Assembly (NCBI GenBank): GCA_007859835.1
Contig: SJPJ01000001.1
Coordinates: 8,222,329 to 8,286,328 of the forward strand
Length of the DNA stretch: 64,000 nt
From: Novipirellula herctigrandis
GTDB lineage: Bacteria; Planctomycetota; Planctomycetia; Pirellulales; Pirellulaceae
Reading direction: 5' to 3'
Shown piece after piece: positions 43,292 to 53,613 of this stretch; positions within the stretch are counted from its first letter, which is position 1, and each line of letters starts with the position of its first letter. A program made the translations under genes and the position numbers. The notes beneath the pieces were generated by a model. It saw only the letters and a list, made by a program, of their open reading frames with translations. It was not told where the DNA came from and did no database searches.

Positions 43292-45151
43292 TTAGCGGTC
43301 AATTTCGTATTCGGTCATTTTCCGATAGGCCGTCGCTCGGCTGATCCCCAATAATTTCGCCGCCTCGGGTACACTGCCGCCCGTTCGTTCGATGGCTTTG
43401 CGAATCAAACGCTGTTCCCATTCGTCTAGTCGCAATGTATCGAGACGACTGAGTCCAGCGTCCCGTAGTCCAAGATCACCGCTTTCAATCGTTGGATCGT
43501 CCGCCATGACGACGGCACTATCGATCACATTGCGAAGTTGCCGGACGTTACCGGGCCACGCATATTCCAGCAGACGGTCCCGGGCTTCGTCACTAATTGT
43601 CAGCGCGGGACGACCATGTTGGCGGCAAAAATGATCGAGAAAATGTTCCATCAACAATTTGATGTCTTTGCCGCGTTCACGAAGCGGCGGCACCACCAAT
43701 TCAAACACGCTCAGCCGATAAAACAGGTCTTCGCGAAACCGTTTCTCACGAACGAATTCTGCCAAGTCGCGGTTGGTCGCCGCGATCACACGCACATCCA
43801 CCAACACCTCTTTCGTAGCACCCACCGGCAGGAACGGGTGGCCTTCGAGAATCCTTAGCAGCTTGGCTTGTCCTTCGAGTGTCAATTCGCCGATTTCGTC
43901 GAGAAACAACGTACCTGTATCGGCTTGTTGGAACCATCCATCGTGATCGTTGTCCGCACCGGTAAACGATCCTTTGCGATGCCCGAACAATTGGCTTTCA
44001 ATCAAATCATGGGGAATCGCGGCGCAATTGACTGTCAACATCGGGCGTTTCGCTCGGCGGCTGGCCCGATGGACGGCGCGGGCCACCAATTCTTTCCCTA
44101 CTCCACTTTCGCCTCGGATCAATACCGAGCCGCTTGCAGTGCCGACGCGAGAGATTCGTTCCTTCAATTTCACCATCACAGGGCTCGAACCAATCAGTTC
44201 ATCGGAATCGGCATTGCGATCGGCGATGCGGTTGCGTTCCGCTTTAAGAGAGTCGCGTTCAAAGGCTTGACTCAGGCCGATGGCCAATAACCGAGCGGCC
44301 GCGACAACAAGTTCAAAGTGTTCCGGAGTGTATTTGGGCTTGCGACGATACAATTGCAGCACACCCAGGCTTGATCCATCACAGACCAACGGCGCATAGA
44401 TGATGTCGGCCCAATGCTTGCCGCTGGCTCGTTTGGAATTTTCTTTGGGGGTTGCGTGAGACTCGAGTTCCGGATCACTTCGCGATGCATCATTGATCCA
44501 GATTGCTTCTCCGTCGCGGGCAAGCCGTCGCATCAGAGATTTTTCGATGACGACGGCGTCCTCTGAATCAGGAGGTTCTACGCGGCGCGGTTTCAATTGA
44601 CCGTCACCCGAGTCAAAGGTCAATCCAACCACATCCGATTCGGTTCGGTCCTTGAGAAGTTTGATCAGGGTGTCAATGACCTCATCGGCGTCGCGAGACC
44701 GCAGTAGACTGAGGCTGAGCGAGTAGAGGTCAATCAGACATCCCGTCGCGGCGACCTGAGCGAGAGGGTCTTCATCGTCGGGAAGCCAGCTCTTTTCAAA
44801 TTTTAAGTCGTCGGGATTGTAAGTGTCCGTCAGGGACATTTCGTCGGCTGTGTCTTTTTCGGTTTCGACCAATTCCAATTCCGTCGATCCGATTTTGAGA
44901 GTGTTTTGATGCACCAAGCGAGCATGATCCGTTTTTTGGCCGTTAACGAGCGTCCCGTTTCGGCTACTCGTATCCCGCAGTTGCCATCCACCTTCTTCCC
45001 GATAAATGACCGCATGGAATCGGCTGCTGATCGGATCCGTCAGCATGATTTCGCAGTTTTTGCCGCGGCCGATGTGCATCGGCCGGTCGGGATCGAGGGT
45101 GAATTGGCGTCCCTTTTCGGGGCCGGTCCGCACCGTTAAGTAAGCTGTCAT
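43292..45151 (-). CDS. FHA-GAF-sigma54 AAA+ activator with Fis-type HTH
   Basis: The 619-residue protein has four domains. An FHA domain (1-95: IGRGKNCEIMLTD, SSRFHAVI, SSRNGTLVNG) binds phosphothreonine peptides. A GAF domain spans ~125-285. The sigma-54 AAA+ domain (~310-545) has Walker A GESGVGKELVAR, the sigma-54 contact loop GSFTGADND, a common variant of GAFTGA, and Walker B GTLFLDEIGEL. A C-terminal Fis-type HTH ends in AAKLLGISRATAYRKMTEY. There is no receiver domain, so control probably comes from FHA recognition of a phosphoprotein and from the GAF domain. A Ser/Thr kinase and PP2C phosphatase lie 1.6-3.5 kb away on the same strand. Confidence 0.93.
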   Translation of the reverse strand: MTAYLTVRTGPEKGRQFTLDPDRPMHIGRGKNCEIMLTDPISSRFHAVIYREEGGWQLRDTSSRNGTLVNGQKTDHARLVHQNTLKIGSTELELVETEKDTADEMSLTDTYNPDDLKFEKSWLPDDEDPLAQVAATGCLIDLYSLSLSLLRSRDADEVIDTLIKLLKDRTESDVVGLTFDSGDGQLKPRRVEPPDSEDAVVIEKSLMRRLARDGEAIWINDASRSDPELESHATPKENSKRASGKHWADIIYAPLVCDGSSLGVLQLYRRKPKYTPEHFELVVAAARLLAIGLSQAFERDSLKAERNRIADRNADSDELIGSSPVMVKLKERISRVGTASGSVLIRGESGVGKELVARAVHRASRRAKRPMLTVNCAAIPHDLIESQLFGHRKGSFTGADNDHDGWFQQADTGTLFLDEIGELTLEGQAKLLRILEGHPFLPVGATKEVLVDVRVIAATNRDLAEFVREKRFREDLFYRLSVFELVVPPLRERGKDIKLLMEHFLDHFCRQHGRPALTISDEARDRLLEYAWPGNVRQLRNVIDSAVVMADDPTIESGDLGLRDAGLSRLDTLRLDEWEQRLIRKAIERTGGSVPEAAKLLGISRATAYRKMTEYEIDR

Positions 45152-45481
45152 CGCGTCGTCGTCGCTTCCACGGGCGTTGGTTTCAACGCTCCAATTGAGA
45201 TACGGTTAATGCAAGGTACAGGCGTCTCAATGTCTGCCCTGGTTGTCTCATAATAAGACAAAAGCAGGCCTCTGTGGTGTTTCATAAAAAAAAATATTTG
45301 CCCTGAGCCAATCGGTTGGTGCGTTTACCGGCAAAACGGGCTCGGTCGGTCCGACAATTGAATTTCCTATCGCCCGAGGGATCTCTATGCGTTAGGTTGC
45401 TAGAATGTGCGTGAATTCTGTTTGTTTCGTGTTAGAAAGTCATTTGCGTTGAATGTCCGCTCTCGAGAACCCGTGTTATTC
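45152..45481. other. Divergent intergenic region
   Basis: This region of 330 bases separates the FHA-sigma54 gene from the plus-strand gene and must hold both promoters. It is AT-rich, with an A-run near 45285. I found no convincing -24/-12 sigma-54 site and no clear dyad. Confidence 0.4.
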
Positions 45482-46684
45482 ATGGTCACTTTCAAACCTA
45501 ACCTCTTCTTGCCTACTGTACATGTGTGTGCGGCGGTAAGTCTGTTTGCGGTATTCGCATGTTTTCCACTTCCTGCTTTGGCAGAGGACATCGGGGAACA
45601 GAAAATCGATACCGCGCAAATCGCTCTGTGGGTGAAGCAACTTGGTGCCAATAAATTTGCAGAACGAGAAAGCGCGGCGGCCCATTTGGCCGATCTCGGC
45701 CTTGACGCGATTCCAGTGCTTCAAGAGGCGTCCGAGCAAACGGCGGATGCGGAAGTTCGGTTACGTGCTGGAAAATTGATTCGTCAACTAACCGAAGGCG
45801 ATATGCGAGCGCACATCGAAGCGTTTCTGGCGGGGAAAGATGTTTCCTTCGACGGTTGGAATCGGGTTGCGATGTTGATGGGGGATTCGATTGGTGTGCG
45901 CGAATTGTTTGTCGAGATAATGTTGGCTCATCCGGAAGTGACGAAGTCGTTGGCGGGTGCGAGTCGCGATCGCTATGTCGCGATGGAAGTGGCGGTCGGG
46001 CGAGTGTCGTCGCGGATGTATGAGCAATTTCAACCGGCCACGCGTGCAGATATTGTTGCGTTACTTTTGCCAGCGATCGATGCCGCTGTGCCTGTCAGTG
46101 AAAGTAACGAGAGTTTGCTGTTGTCGATCCTGAGACAATCGGAGGGATCGAGACTTCACCGCGATATGCAATTGAGCGGGCCGATCGACGAGTTGGTCGG
46201 AATTTGGGTCAATCGATCGAGTCTAGCGAATCGCGAAGAGATGATTTTCTTTGCGATGAATTGGCAATTACCCTCGGTGTTGCCAATTGCGGAAAAAACG
46301 CTGGTTGAATCGACCGCTGCCAATACGATCGCGACCGCCTTGCAAGCGATTTCGCAATACGGAGATCGCGATGACACCGAATTGGTTGCCCATTTCCTTG
46401 ATGATACTCGTCTAATCGCTTCGCAATCGATTGTCGCGGGCGATATCAGCGAGACGATGATTGGGGACGCTGCGATGATTACGATCGCGCGCTTGCTATA
46501 CAACGGTCCGATTACGGAAATGGGTTTCCCCAGCGACGAGAAACATCCTTTGCAAGGGTTTATTCTTGAAGAAATCGGTTATTCCAAAGCCAATCCGGAT
46601 GATCGTAAAGCGATCCGAAAGCGAATCGATGAATTGGTCGATGCGGAGCGAAAACGCAGGGCGGGCGAGTTGGATCAATCTTAG
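45482..46684 (+). CDS. Exported HEAT-like repeat protein, unknown function
   Basis: From the ATG at 45482 the product has 400 residues with a signal peptide (VCAAVSLFAVFACFPLPALA); a GTG 75 bases earlier is possible but puts 25 residues ahead of the signal. After it come HEAT-like units: ANKFAERESAAAHLADLGLD, VRLRAGKLIRQLTEGD and others further on. The motif NKFAERESA is common in planctomycete exported HEAT proteins. The C-terminus is helical and basic. I cannot assign a function. Confidence 0.75.
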   Translation: MVTFKPNLFLPTVHVCAAVSLFAVFACFPLPALAEDIGEQKIDTAQIALWVKQLGANKFAERESAAAHLADLGLDAIPVLQEASEQTADAEVRLRAGKLIRQLTEGDMRAHIEAFLAGKDVSFDGWNRVAMLMGDSIGVRELFVEIMLAHPEVTKSLAGASRDRYVAMEVAVGRVSSRMYEQFQPATRADIVALLLPAIDAAVPVSESNESLLLSILRQSEGSRLHRDMQLSGPIDELVGIWVNRSSLANREEMIFFAMNWQLPSVLPIAEKTLVESTAANTIATALQAISQYGDRDDTELVAHFLDDTRLIASQSIVAGDISETMIGDAAMITIARLLYNGPITEMGFPSDEKHPLQGFILEEIGYSKANPDDRKAIRKRIDELVDAERKRRAGELDQS

Positions 46685-46772
46685 GCGCAGGGGCCGCTCG
46701 CCAATGAGGGTAGCGAAAGTGGGCGGCGCACGGGCAACGACATGCATAGGTTTCGCATGCCGGGGCATCTAC

Positions 46773-47606
46773 TCACTGCGTGAACAGAAGCACGGTGAGG
46801 TCGTCGGGCTTGCCAGGCAATTGCGGGTCTTGGCCATCCATCCTACTGCTCGACAATGCGGCGAGGTTTTCCATTCGCTTGTTGGGATCGCCGTTTTTGA
46901 TCGTTTCGACCACTTCGGAAATGTGCAGATTGTCGAACAATCCGTCGCTGGCCAAAATGACGCGGTCGCGTCGTGAGAGTGGCCGCGAGGGGCCGACGCC
47001 GATGTGCATGGTAGCAGAGCCAACCAAGTTGGAGACGATGTGGCGCTCGTCATGTGTCATGGCGGATTCTTCGTCGAGTAGTCCAGATTCGACTAAGTAA
47101 CCGACCGGTGAATGCGATGTCGATTTCCATTTCAAGACACCGCGTTGGCCGACGATCATGGCCATCGAATCGCCGACGGTATAGACGCGAGCTCTCTGGT
47201 CAACAATTTCGACTACCGACAGGGTTGTTGCCGCTCCGACACCAAGATCCAAAATGTCGTGGTTGGCCTTTTCAATCCCATCCAAAATCGCGGGGCGTAA
47301 GTCGGCACCCGGTTCGGCTTCAAGGACCGATTCGGCGACACAGTGAACCGCGATCGCGGATGCTTTGTAACCGAGCGGACATCCGCCGACTCCATCCGCA
47401 ACGGCCATGATGATCGCGCCGCCAATTGTTTGGACCACAACGGCGCTATCATCATTCGGCTCTTCTTTTCCAGGACAACGCTTTGCCAATGCGATGATCC
47501 GGCCCGATGATATTTCCAGCGATTGCGACTTTTGCATGTCGCTTTCAACGAAGAACTCGCACTCTGTTTTGGAGATCGTGGTCAGCATGGCTTCGTGTAT
47601 GTACAA
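46773..47606 (-). CDS. PP2C/PPM-type Ser/Thr protein phosphatase
   Basis: The 277-residue product carries PPM motifs in order: EPNDDSAVVV, IIMAVADGVGGCPLGYKAS with the metal-binding Asp-Gly, GAATTLSVVEI, ARVYTVGDSMAMI, RVILASDGLFDNL and the last Asp in KPDDLTVLLF. An in-frame ATG at 47588 is an alternative start. It is 60 bases downstream of the kinase on the same strand, so the pair likely sets phosphorylation of shared targets. Confidence 0.92.
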   Translation of the reverse strand: MYIHEAMLTTISKTECEFFVESDMQKSQSLEISSGRIIALAKRCPGKEEPNDDSAVVVQTIGGAIIMAVADGVGGCPLGYKASAIAVHCVAESVLEAEPGADLRPAILDGIEKANHDILDLGVGAATTLSVVEIVDQRARVYTVGDSMAMIVGQRGVLKWKSTSHSPVGYLVESGLLDEESAMTHDERHIVSNLVGSATMHIGVGPSRPLSRRDRVILASDGLFDNLHISEVVETIKNGDPNKRMENLAALSSSRMDGQDPQLPGKPDDLTVLLFTQ

Positions 47607-47668
47607 ACGTAAAGTTTAGAGGCAATTCTTGAACGAAAAATCCCGTCGGAATCTTAGGTCCATTAATT

Positions 47669-48613
47669 CTAGCTTGTCGCACGATGCCGGCGAGCGTAGC
47701 GAATCGCTTTCGTGCGAGTTCGCTCGAATGCAGAAAGCATTTGGCCTGCATCCCGGTACCGTTGGCGGGGTTTGATTGCAAGCGATTTGCGTATTACAGC
47801 GATTAGATCGCCATGCGCACGCCGCCGCAGTGTTGCATTCCCTGCAAGCGGCCACTCAAACGGATATTCAGGCCATTTGCTTGAGAAAAAGCGATACGCG
47901 ATCAATCCGATTGAAAAAACATCACTCCGAGTGGACGGTTTGCCCATCGCTTGTTCCGGAGCCATGTAGCCAATTGTCCCCGTCCCTGAACCCGAGATCG
48001 TTTTTTGGGCTGCTTTGGCAATCCCGAAATCAGCCAAGCGGATATGGTTGTCGTCAAACATCAGCACGTTTTCGGGCTTAATGTCACAGTGGATCACGGC
48101 ATGTTCATGAGCATAGGCGACACCATCAAGAAGCTGTCTCAGGAGGTCAAACGCCAACTCGAACCCCATTCGTTTTTTTAGCCGGTCATCGAGGGTACGC
48201 TCGGCGAGTGGGGTGATAATGACAAAGTGGTCATCAATGAAGGTGGCGTCGCGGATCGGTAAGATGTTTGGGTGATCGAATTGAATCGTCAATCGTGCCT
48301 CGCGACGGAACTCTTCTAAGAGTGCCTCGGAGACCAATTCGGGTGTGGGAATCTTTAACGCCACTTTAATCCCAAGTACTGTATCGAAGGCCGCATAGAC
48401 GGTCGCAAACCCGCCGACGCCCAAGCGTCGTTCGATACGATATTTACCAAGCCGCGAACCGACGCGGAGAGAGGTTTTCCGTTTAGAGTGCATTAAGTTG
48501 GGAACGAAACCGAGAATGGGATTGCCATCAGGACCAAGGGGCGAAACACCAACGCATTTGTGAATGCGAAAGCCCGATTTCGACCGTTTGACATTATTGA
48601 TTACCGAATTCAA
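47669..48613 (-). CDS. Soluble Hanks-type Ser/Thr protein kinase
   Basis: The 314-residue protein is essentially one kinase domain after a ~50-residue lead. It has the glycine loop GVGGFATVYAAFD, the ATP Lys in KVALKIPTPE, the catalytic loop HCDIKPENVLMF, DFGIAKAAQ and GYMAPEQAMG. Cys replaces Arg in the HRD motif, giving a non-RD kinase. There is no TM segment and no PASTA or other sensor domain. The phosphatase follows directly. The nearby FHA-domain activator is a candidate reader; that is inference. Confidence 0.93.
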   Translation of the reverse strand: MNSVINNVKRSKSGFRIHKCVGVSPLGPDGNPILGFVPNLMHSKRKTSLRVGSRLGKYRIERRLGVGGFATVYAAFDTVLGIKVALKIPTPELVSEALLEEFRREARLTIQFDHPNILPIRDATFIDDHFVIITPLAERTLDDRLKKRMGFELAFDLLRQLLDGVAYAHEHAVIHCDIKPENVLMFDDNHIRLADFGIAKAAQKTISGSGTGTIGYMAPEQAMGKPSTRSDVFSIGLIAYRFFSSKWPEYPFEWPLAGNATLRRRAHGDLIAVIRKSLAIKPRQRYRDAGQMLSAFERTRTKAIRYARRHRATS

Positions 48614-48814
48614 AACGGGAAGACTTTTTCAGCAGTTTTCTGGATCACTTGCCAACGTGGCGTTGATTATCGCGTCCAGCTAAGAGAGGAGGCCTTGTCG
48701 TCGTCAACAAGTCGCGTTGGGAACTGGAATGTTTGTCGTGTTCCAGCGATGTCCTTGAATGCGTCGGCAGCCTACTGTGTGGCGTAACTTGGTATTCCTC
48801 AACGAATAAAACAG

Positions 48815-51800
48815 CTAATGCTCCGTCGCTTCGAAGAGGGCTCGATTGCTCAGAATTGCCGCGACATTGCTGACCCCCGTTGGCGAAATGACTGGATTGT
48901 AAATCGTGCCGGAGATCGGCAAATAAATGAAATCGCTTGCGTGGGCATGCTCTCTTTCGTGGGCATCCACGTTTCGGCTCAAAGCCAACGCGGTTCGCGG
49001 CACTTTGGCAATCATATTCAATTGACCATCCAATCTCACGCCGCCTCGCGTCACCACACTGGTGTCACCGATGTTGATTTTTACCCCTTGGTTATGCAGT
49101 ACAGCGAAATCGAGATCGAACTCGACCATCTGTTTCGGCAATGTTACGAGATCTTGTGAAAGACCTGTTGTGGGAAGTTCGTGGTCCCGTGCGATTGCTT
49201 GGACTTTCTTGGCAACCTCCATGATCTGTTTTGCCATTGGGCTTAGAGAAATATTGGCTCTTTCAATCACTAATCGACCTACGACTCGGCTCCGTTCGGG
49301 TTTGTCCAGGTTGATCGTCGCCTCATCAAGCTCGAAGCCAAAGCAACCGTCGACGCTGTCGACCCGCGACACGGGTGGCGCGATGAACTTTAGCAAGCGT
49401 TGGCTTGTCTCGTCGCTTAACTTCATTGACTCCGAAACAACCCCTGGATCGAGACGAACGATGACTGGTCCTGGCCGGTAACAAACCTCGGCGCCAATCG
49501 TGAATTGACTGTCATCCACTTGAAGTTTGGTGGACGCGATTTTTATGCGAGACTCGCTCATGCGAAACGGAATCGCAGCCGCGCCGATCTTTATCCCTGA
49601 ACTGGTGATTGCTTCCCATTTTAATTCGCCACTCAAGTCAAATCCGACCGATCCGCCGGCGGTACGTTGGAGGTTGAGCGTGATCGGCGCCTGATGAATT
49701 CCGGTAATCTCGATTGGTGTGCCCGCAAGCCGACTTAACCGTTGGCCTAGTTGATGCATGTCGAGTCGCGCTGGTCCGTTGAGCTCCATATTGGCGTCTT
49801 GGTTTTTCCAGTTGGCTTTGCCGGTGAGTGTCGAAGAAAACCAGTGCCCAGCGATTTGAACCTTCTTTGCAATCGCACAGTGAGTGGTCGGGTCATACTG
49901 AATGACACCCTCGATCTTCAGAACCGGTTCGGACCAAACAATCCGCTCTTTGGGCGAATCACTGACGGCGCGGGCGATGATACGGCCGGGCGTTGGTTCG
50001 CGGTGATGTGATGCGATGGACGTAGCCACTGCGGCGTCCGAGCGACCGTGTGAAGATTCGACCAGAGAAACATCGCGGCCGGATATTTCCGTGTCGTAGA
50101 CAATCTTGTTTCCAATGCGTTTGACTTTGACCTTTCCGCCAAAGTCACCTTCGATGTGTTGATTGTGAATTGCATGTTTTTGAGTAAATCGATAGCCAAC
50201 CGGGCGGTACCATCGAGTAGGTTGCTGCGATTGCCAAGACTTAGTCGTTGCTTCATGCTTGGGCTCAGTAGGTTTAAGCTGATCGCCATCCAATTTGCAT
50301 TGCCAATCGACCACCAAGTCAAGATCCTGCTGATCGGCTTGTCCTCGTATCGACGCAGAAATCGAATCCCCGCGAATGGTGCAACCTGTGGCCTTCCAAT
50401 CGCCTGAGGGCCACGTGAAATTGCCGTCAAAAGCGATCTTGATGTTCGGATCGCTCAAGCTACGATCTTTATACACAATGCCAACATCGGCTAGCTCGAT
50501 CGTCGCTTTGTCCAATCGCCCACTGCTGCGACCAAACTCACCTTGAACGACCGCTGTGAATGTGCCTGTTGCGTCATGCAGTTCAGACAGAATCGATTGT
50601 TCCAAGACCGTCCTCTTTAGCAGATGCTCCAAGGGTTCGAGTCCACCGGATGCTTCGATCTGCAACGGGAAATGTGAGACTTGCGTCGGATGGGAAACGG
50701 GTCGAACTAATTGGGCCTGCAAATTCAAATCGTCGCCACGAAATGTCACATTGGCATCTCGCAGTTCCACCATCACTTGGTCTCGGAACCGGCCACAAAG
50801 ATCGACGTTCCATTTGGCCTGCTTTTGATTGATCGGCTGTTCGTCGTCCAATTGGAGATGAAAGTTCGTTGCGGTTGCTTCGCCCGTCCATTGCCATTGG
50901 TCTTGGCCCGTTTCATGCCAGGCGAAATTCCCGTCGATGGCGCCGGACAGACTATTGTTTGACAACCGCGTGATCGGGCGTAGCATCGTCGCGATCCGGT
51001 CCAGGTTCAATTGAAGTTTCGCTGAGCCGTGGGTCGGCGACCCTGCGCCAGTCGCATTGACAAATTGGCTCTCCAAACGGAATTGGTCACAAGTCCATGC
51101 ATGCTCGTCATGGACGACGGTCGCTTGTATGTCGAGCGGCTCGATAGCGACATCGGCATCGAAGCTCCGGATGATGATGGGACTTGTTCCTAGCGTGACT
51201 TCCTTTTGTTGCGAGGCGTTGGATTTGATCGTGGCAAAGAGATGACCGGATTTGATTTTCGAATCAGCGGGTAAATGGAATAGCGATGGGAATCGTTTGG
51301 GGATCGCCGCATCTAGCATCGGCAGGTCGACGTTCAATGCCAAAACGCCATCAAGTGTTTCGAGCGTATTGATTGGATCGGAATACAAACCAGCAAACGT
51401 TAGCGTCCGATCGAACGAACCGTCGAAGGCGACCGAGCCTATATCGGTATTGATTCGAATCGCTTTCGCATTGATTGTGCCGTCTGTGATCGTGAGGGAA
51501 CCTTCAAAGGATCCGATGACGCGGTCGTCCGTCGATGGATTGGACAACTCTCCCGATGCATTCGCGACGATCTTATCGCCGGCAAATGTAATGTCGAGTT
51601 TCGATTTAGCAATTTGCCATGTCGATCCCGTTGTCTCGTCCATGACATGGATGCGAATGCGTTGGATTTTGACATGGCCGCTTGGCCGTTGAAGGCTCGA
51701 TTTGTTTGTGTTGAGTATTGTCCCGAAGTCGTCTTCCAATGTGCATTTGTCGTGGCGTATTTTGCAATGAACGTCCACACTATGAATGGTTACCGCGCCG

Positions 51801-52183
51801 ATGGAGTGACTCGACAATCCGATCAGATGGGCGAGCGTCAGGTCGGAATCGATTTGTCCGATGAAGTATTTGTTTTCGCCCGAGTTGCCTGTTAATCGAA
51901 CGCCAGACAAACGAAGCGGCGTTGTCCAACCGATTCGAAAATACTGTGACTCAATGGAAAGCCCATGCCGAGCGAGCACGCGTGAAAGGAGTGCAGGCCC
52001 GAGCGACGAACGGCTGATGACCTTTGGCGTGATCGCGAACAATGTGCCGACGAATAAGACGACAAACGCCGCCGAAATCGTGATGGCGAGCCAATACCGA
52101 CGCAGCGTTTTGTGAACGCGGCGTGGAACGTCAAGCGGTGAGAATCGGTTCTCGGTCAAGAGCACATCCTTGTGCATAATCAA
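48815..52183 (-). CDS. AsmA-like/translocation-type large envelope protein
   Basis: The 1122-residue protein has one N-terminal TM helix (YWLAITISAAFVVLFVGTLF) and a very long periplasmic beta-rich chain. The first mature block has PALLSRVLARHGLSIESQYF followed by WTTPLRLSGVRLTG, the opening of AsmA-type proteins. Repeated strand blocks such as VAFDGSFDRTLTFAG and AKLQLNLDRI follow. The end has the VTRGGVRLDGQLNM block and LPISGTIYNPVISPTG, as in AsmA C-termini. AsmA-like proteins form hydrophobic grooves for lipid movement to the outer membrane. Assignment is by layout. Confidence 0.8.
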   Translation of the reverse strand: MIMHKDVLLTENRFSPLDVPRRVHKTLRRYWLAITISAAFVVLFVGTLFAITPKVISRSSLGPALLSRVLARHGLSIESQYFRIGWTTPLRLSGVRLTGNSGENKYFIGQIDSDLTLAHLIGLSSHSIGAVTIHSVDVHCKIRHDKCTLEDDFGTILNTNKSSLQRPSGHVKIQRIRIHVMDETTGSTWQIAKSKLDITFAGDKIVANASGELSNPSTDDRVIGSFEGSLTITDGTINAKAIRINTDIGSVAFDGSFDRTLTFAGLYSDPINTLETLDGVLALNVDLPMLDAAIPKRFPSLFHLPADSKIKSGHLFATIKSNASQQKEVTLGTSPIIIRSFDADVAIEPLDIQATVVHDEHAWTCDQFRLESQFVNATGAGSPTHGSAKLQLNLDRIATMLRPITRLSNNSLSGAIDGNFAWHETGQDQWQWTGEATATNFHLQLDDEQPINQKQAKWNVDLCGRFRDQVMVELRDANVTFRGDDLNLQAQLVRPVSHPTQVSHFPLQIEASGGLEPLEHLLKRTVLEQSILSELHDATGTFTAVVQGEFGRSSGRLDKATIELADVGIVYKDRSLSDPNIKIAFDGNFTWPSGDWKATGCTIRGDSISASIRGQADQQDLDLVVDWQCKLDGDQLKPTEPKHEATTKSWQSQQPTRWYRPVGYRFTQKHAIHNQHIEGDFGGKVKVKRIGNKIVYDTEISGRDVSLVESSHGRSDAAVATSIASHHREPTPGRIIARAVSDSPKERIVWSEPVLKIEGVIQYDPTTHCAIAKKVQIAGHWFSSTLTGKANWKNQDANMELNGPARLDMHQLGQRLSRLAGTPIEITGIHQAPITLNLQRTAGGSVGFDLSGELKWEAITSSGIKIGAAAIPFRMSESRIKIASTKLQVDDSQFTIGAEVCYRPGPVIVRLDPGVVSESMKLSDETSQRLLKFIAPPVSRVDSVDGCFGFELDEATINLDKPERSRVVGRLVIERANISLSPMAKQIMEVAKKVQAIARDHELPTTGLSQDLVTLPKQMVEFDLDFAVLHNQGVKINIGDTSVVTRGGVRLDGQLNMIAKVPRTALALSRNVDAHEREHAHASDFIYLPISGTIYNPVISPTGVSNVAAILSNRALFEATEH

Positions 52184-52296
52184 ATTGGAGTTCAGCCTTC
52201 AGCTTGCGGCGGCGCAAGCGAAATCGAGAACTTCCAACCATCTCAAGGTTGGATTTTAGCGTTATTCCGCTAACAACCCAAGATCGAACTGCCGTT

Positions 52297-52845
52297 CTAT
52301 TGCTGAATTCCAGTTCGCGAGGTCCAAATTCCCACCAAGATGCCGCTGATCGCTCCGAAAAGGTGGCCGTCCCAGGATACCGTGGAGCCGAAACTAGGGA
52401 TGACGCCAAAAATAAGCGTCGATCCAAATAGAAATCCGACCAACAGTGCCACTCCCATCGACACAAATTGCTTTTCCCTGATGCCGACGGTGATAAGGTA
52501 AGCGATCAACCCGAACACTAATCCGCTGGCTCCGATGTGGTTCGCTGTGCGGCCAAAACACCATAGCAACAATCCGCCACCAATCACGATGGTGACGATG
52601 ATGGGCCACGCGCGGTGCCGTGAAGCGACTGTCAAACCGAGTAGAATTGCCAGCGGAATGGTATTCGAAATCAGATGCCCAAAGCCTGCGTGCAAAAAGG
52701 GCATCAGGCCGACGCCGAAGACACCGTGCAGCGTCCGTGGTTGTAGCCCAAAATGGTTCAAGTCCGCGGGAATGATCACATCAACGATTCGAACCAACCA
52801 CATTACCAACAACAGAACTACGATTGGATAGGCATCTTTTTTCAC
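52297..52845 (-). CDS. Rhomboid-family intramembrane serine protease
   Basis: The 182-residue protein has about six hydrophobic segments. Rhomboid signatures are complete: HAGFGHLISN with the oxyanion His and Asn, the catalytic Ser107 in HIGASGLVFG, and the catalytic His161 in SWDGHLFGAISG. It is close to the minimal size for a six-TM rhomboid. The substrate is unknown. It stands between the AsmA-like gene and the acyltransferase on the same strand. Confidence 0.93.
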   Translation of the reverse strand: MKKDAYPIVVLLLVMWLVRIVDVIIPADLNHFGLQPRTLHGVFGVGLMPFLHAGFGHLISNTIPLAILLGLTVASRHRAWPIIVTIVIGGGLLLWCFGRTANHIGASGLVFGLIAYLITVGIREKQFVSMGVALLVGFLFGSTLIFGVIPSFGSTVSWDGHLFGAISGILVGIWTSRTGIQQ

Positions 52846-52994
52846 AAATTCTTCCTATAGGTTCGGTTGGAAGCACAACGGTGCATGTTGGTGTCCGGGC
52901 TTAAGTCGCCCAACACGCCGGGAGCTTGCATGATGTGAGCAACCAGTTTTGAGCAACGACGAATCCTTAGCAACGACAAGAGGACACCAAAAAT

Positions 52995-53603
52995 TTACTT
53001 ATCCTTCAGCCGTTTCACGGCATCCCTTGCTCGTTTCAGAAATGCGGTTTTGGGCTCTCCGGCTTCGAGGAAAATGGGGGGGCCGATTGTGATACAGCTC
53101 AGCAGCGGTACCGGCAACACTTCACCCCGCGGCAATATCCGGTTGACGTTGTCGATGTAGACCGGCACCAATTCAAGATCGGGTCGTTTCTTTCCCATAT
53201 AATAGAGCCCGCTCTTGAACTCTGCCATCTCCGTATCGCTCGACGAACGGCCTCCTTCGGGAAACACGATCAAGGAGTAAACGTCGCCCATTTGTTGCAA
53301 CATTGAATCGATCGGACTGCGATGCACTTTGATCTCTTTGCGATCAATCAACATCGCGTTGAAACTGCGAGCGAGGTGAGGCTTGAGCCACCCCGATGAC
53401 CAATAGTCTTTGGCCGCGACAGGACGTGTGACCGCTCGGACTTCGCGTGGGAGAGCCGACCACAACACGACGGCGTCGAGGTGGCTAGTGTGATTGGCAA
53501 AATAGATGCGTTGACAGGTATCCGGCTGGCAATCGACCCAGCGAACGGTGAACCCACTGAACATTTTGGCCAGCAGTACGATGAAATGACTCGTGATTGT
53601 CAT
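52995..53603 (-). CDS. PlsC-type 1-acyl-glycerol-3-phosphate acyltransferase
   Basis: The 202-residue protein has the acyltransferase motif I FANHTSHLD (His38-Asp43), RSFNAMLIDR as motif II, FPEGGRSS (114-121) as motif III and VPVYIDN as motif IV. It transfers an acyl chain to lysophosphatidate or a related lipid at the inner membrane. A short hydrophobic N-terminus fits membrane association. It lies 10 bases downstream of a glycosyltransferase gene, so it may act on a lipid in a surface-glycan pathway; that is inference. Confidence 0.9.
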   Translation of the reverse strand: MTITSHFIVLLAKMFSGFTVRWVDCQPDTCQRIYFANHTSHLDAVVLWSALPREVRAVTRPVAAKDYWSSGWLKPHLARSFNAMLIDRKEIKVHRSPIDSMLQQMGDVYSLIVFPEGGRSSSDTEMAEFKSGLYYMGKKRPDLELVPVYIDNVNRILPRGEVLPVPLLSCITIGPPIFLEAGEPKTAFLKRARDAVKRLKDK

Positions 53604-53613
53604 TCCAGAAAGT

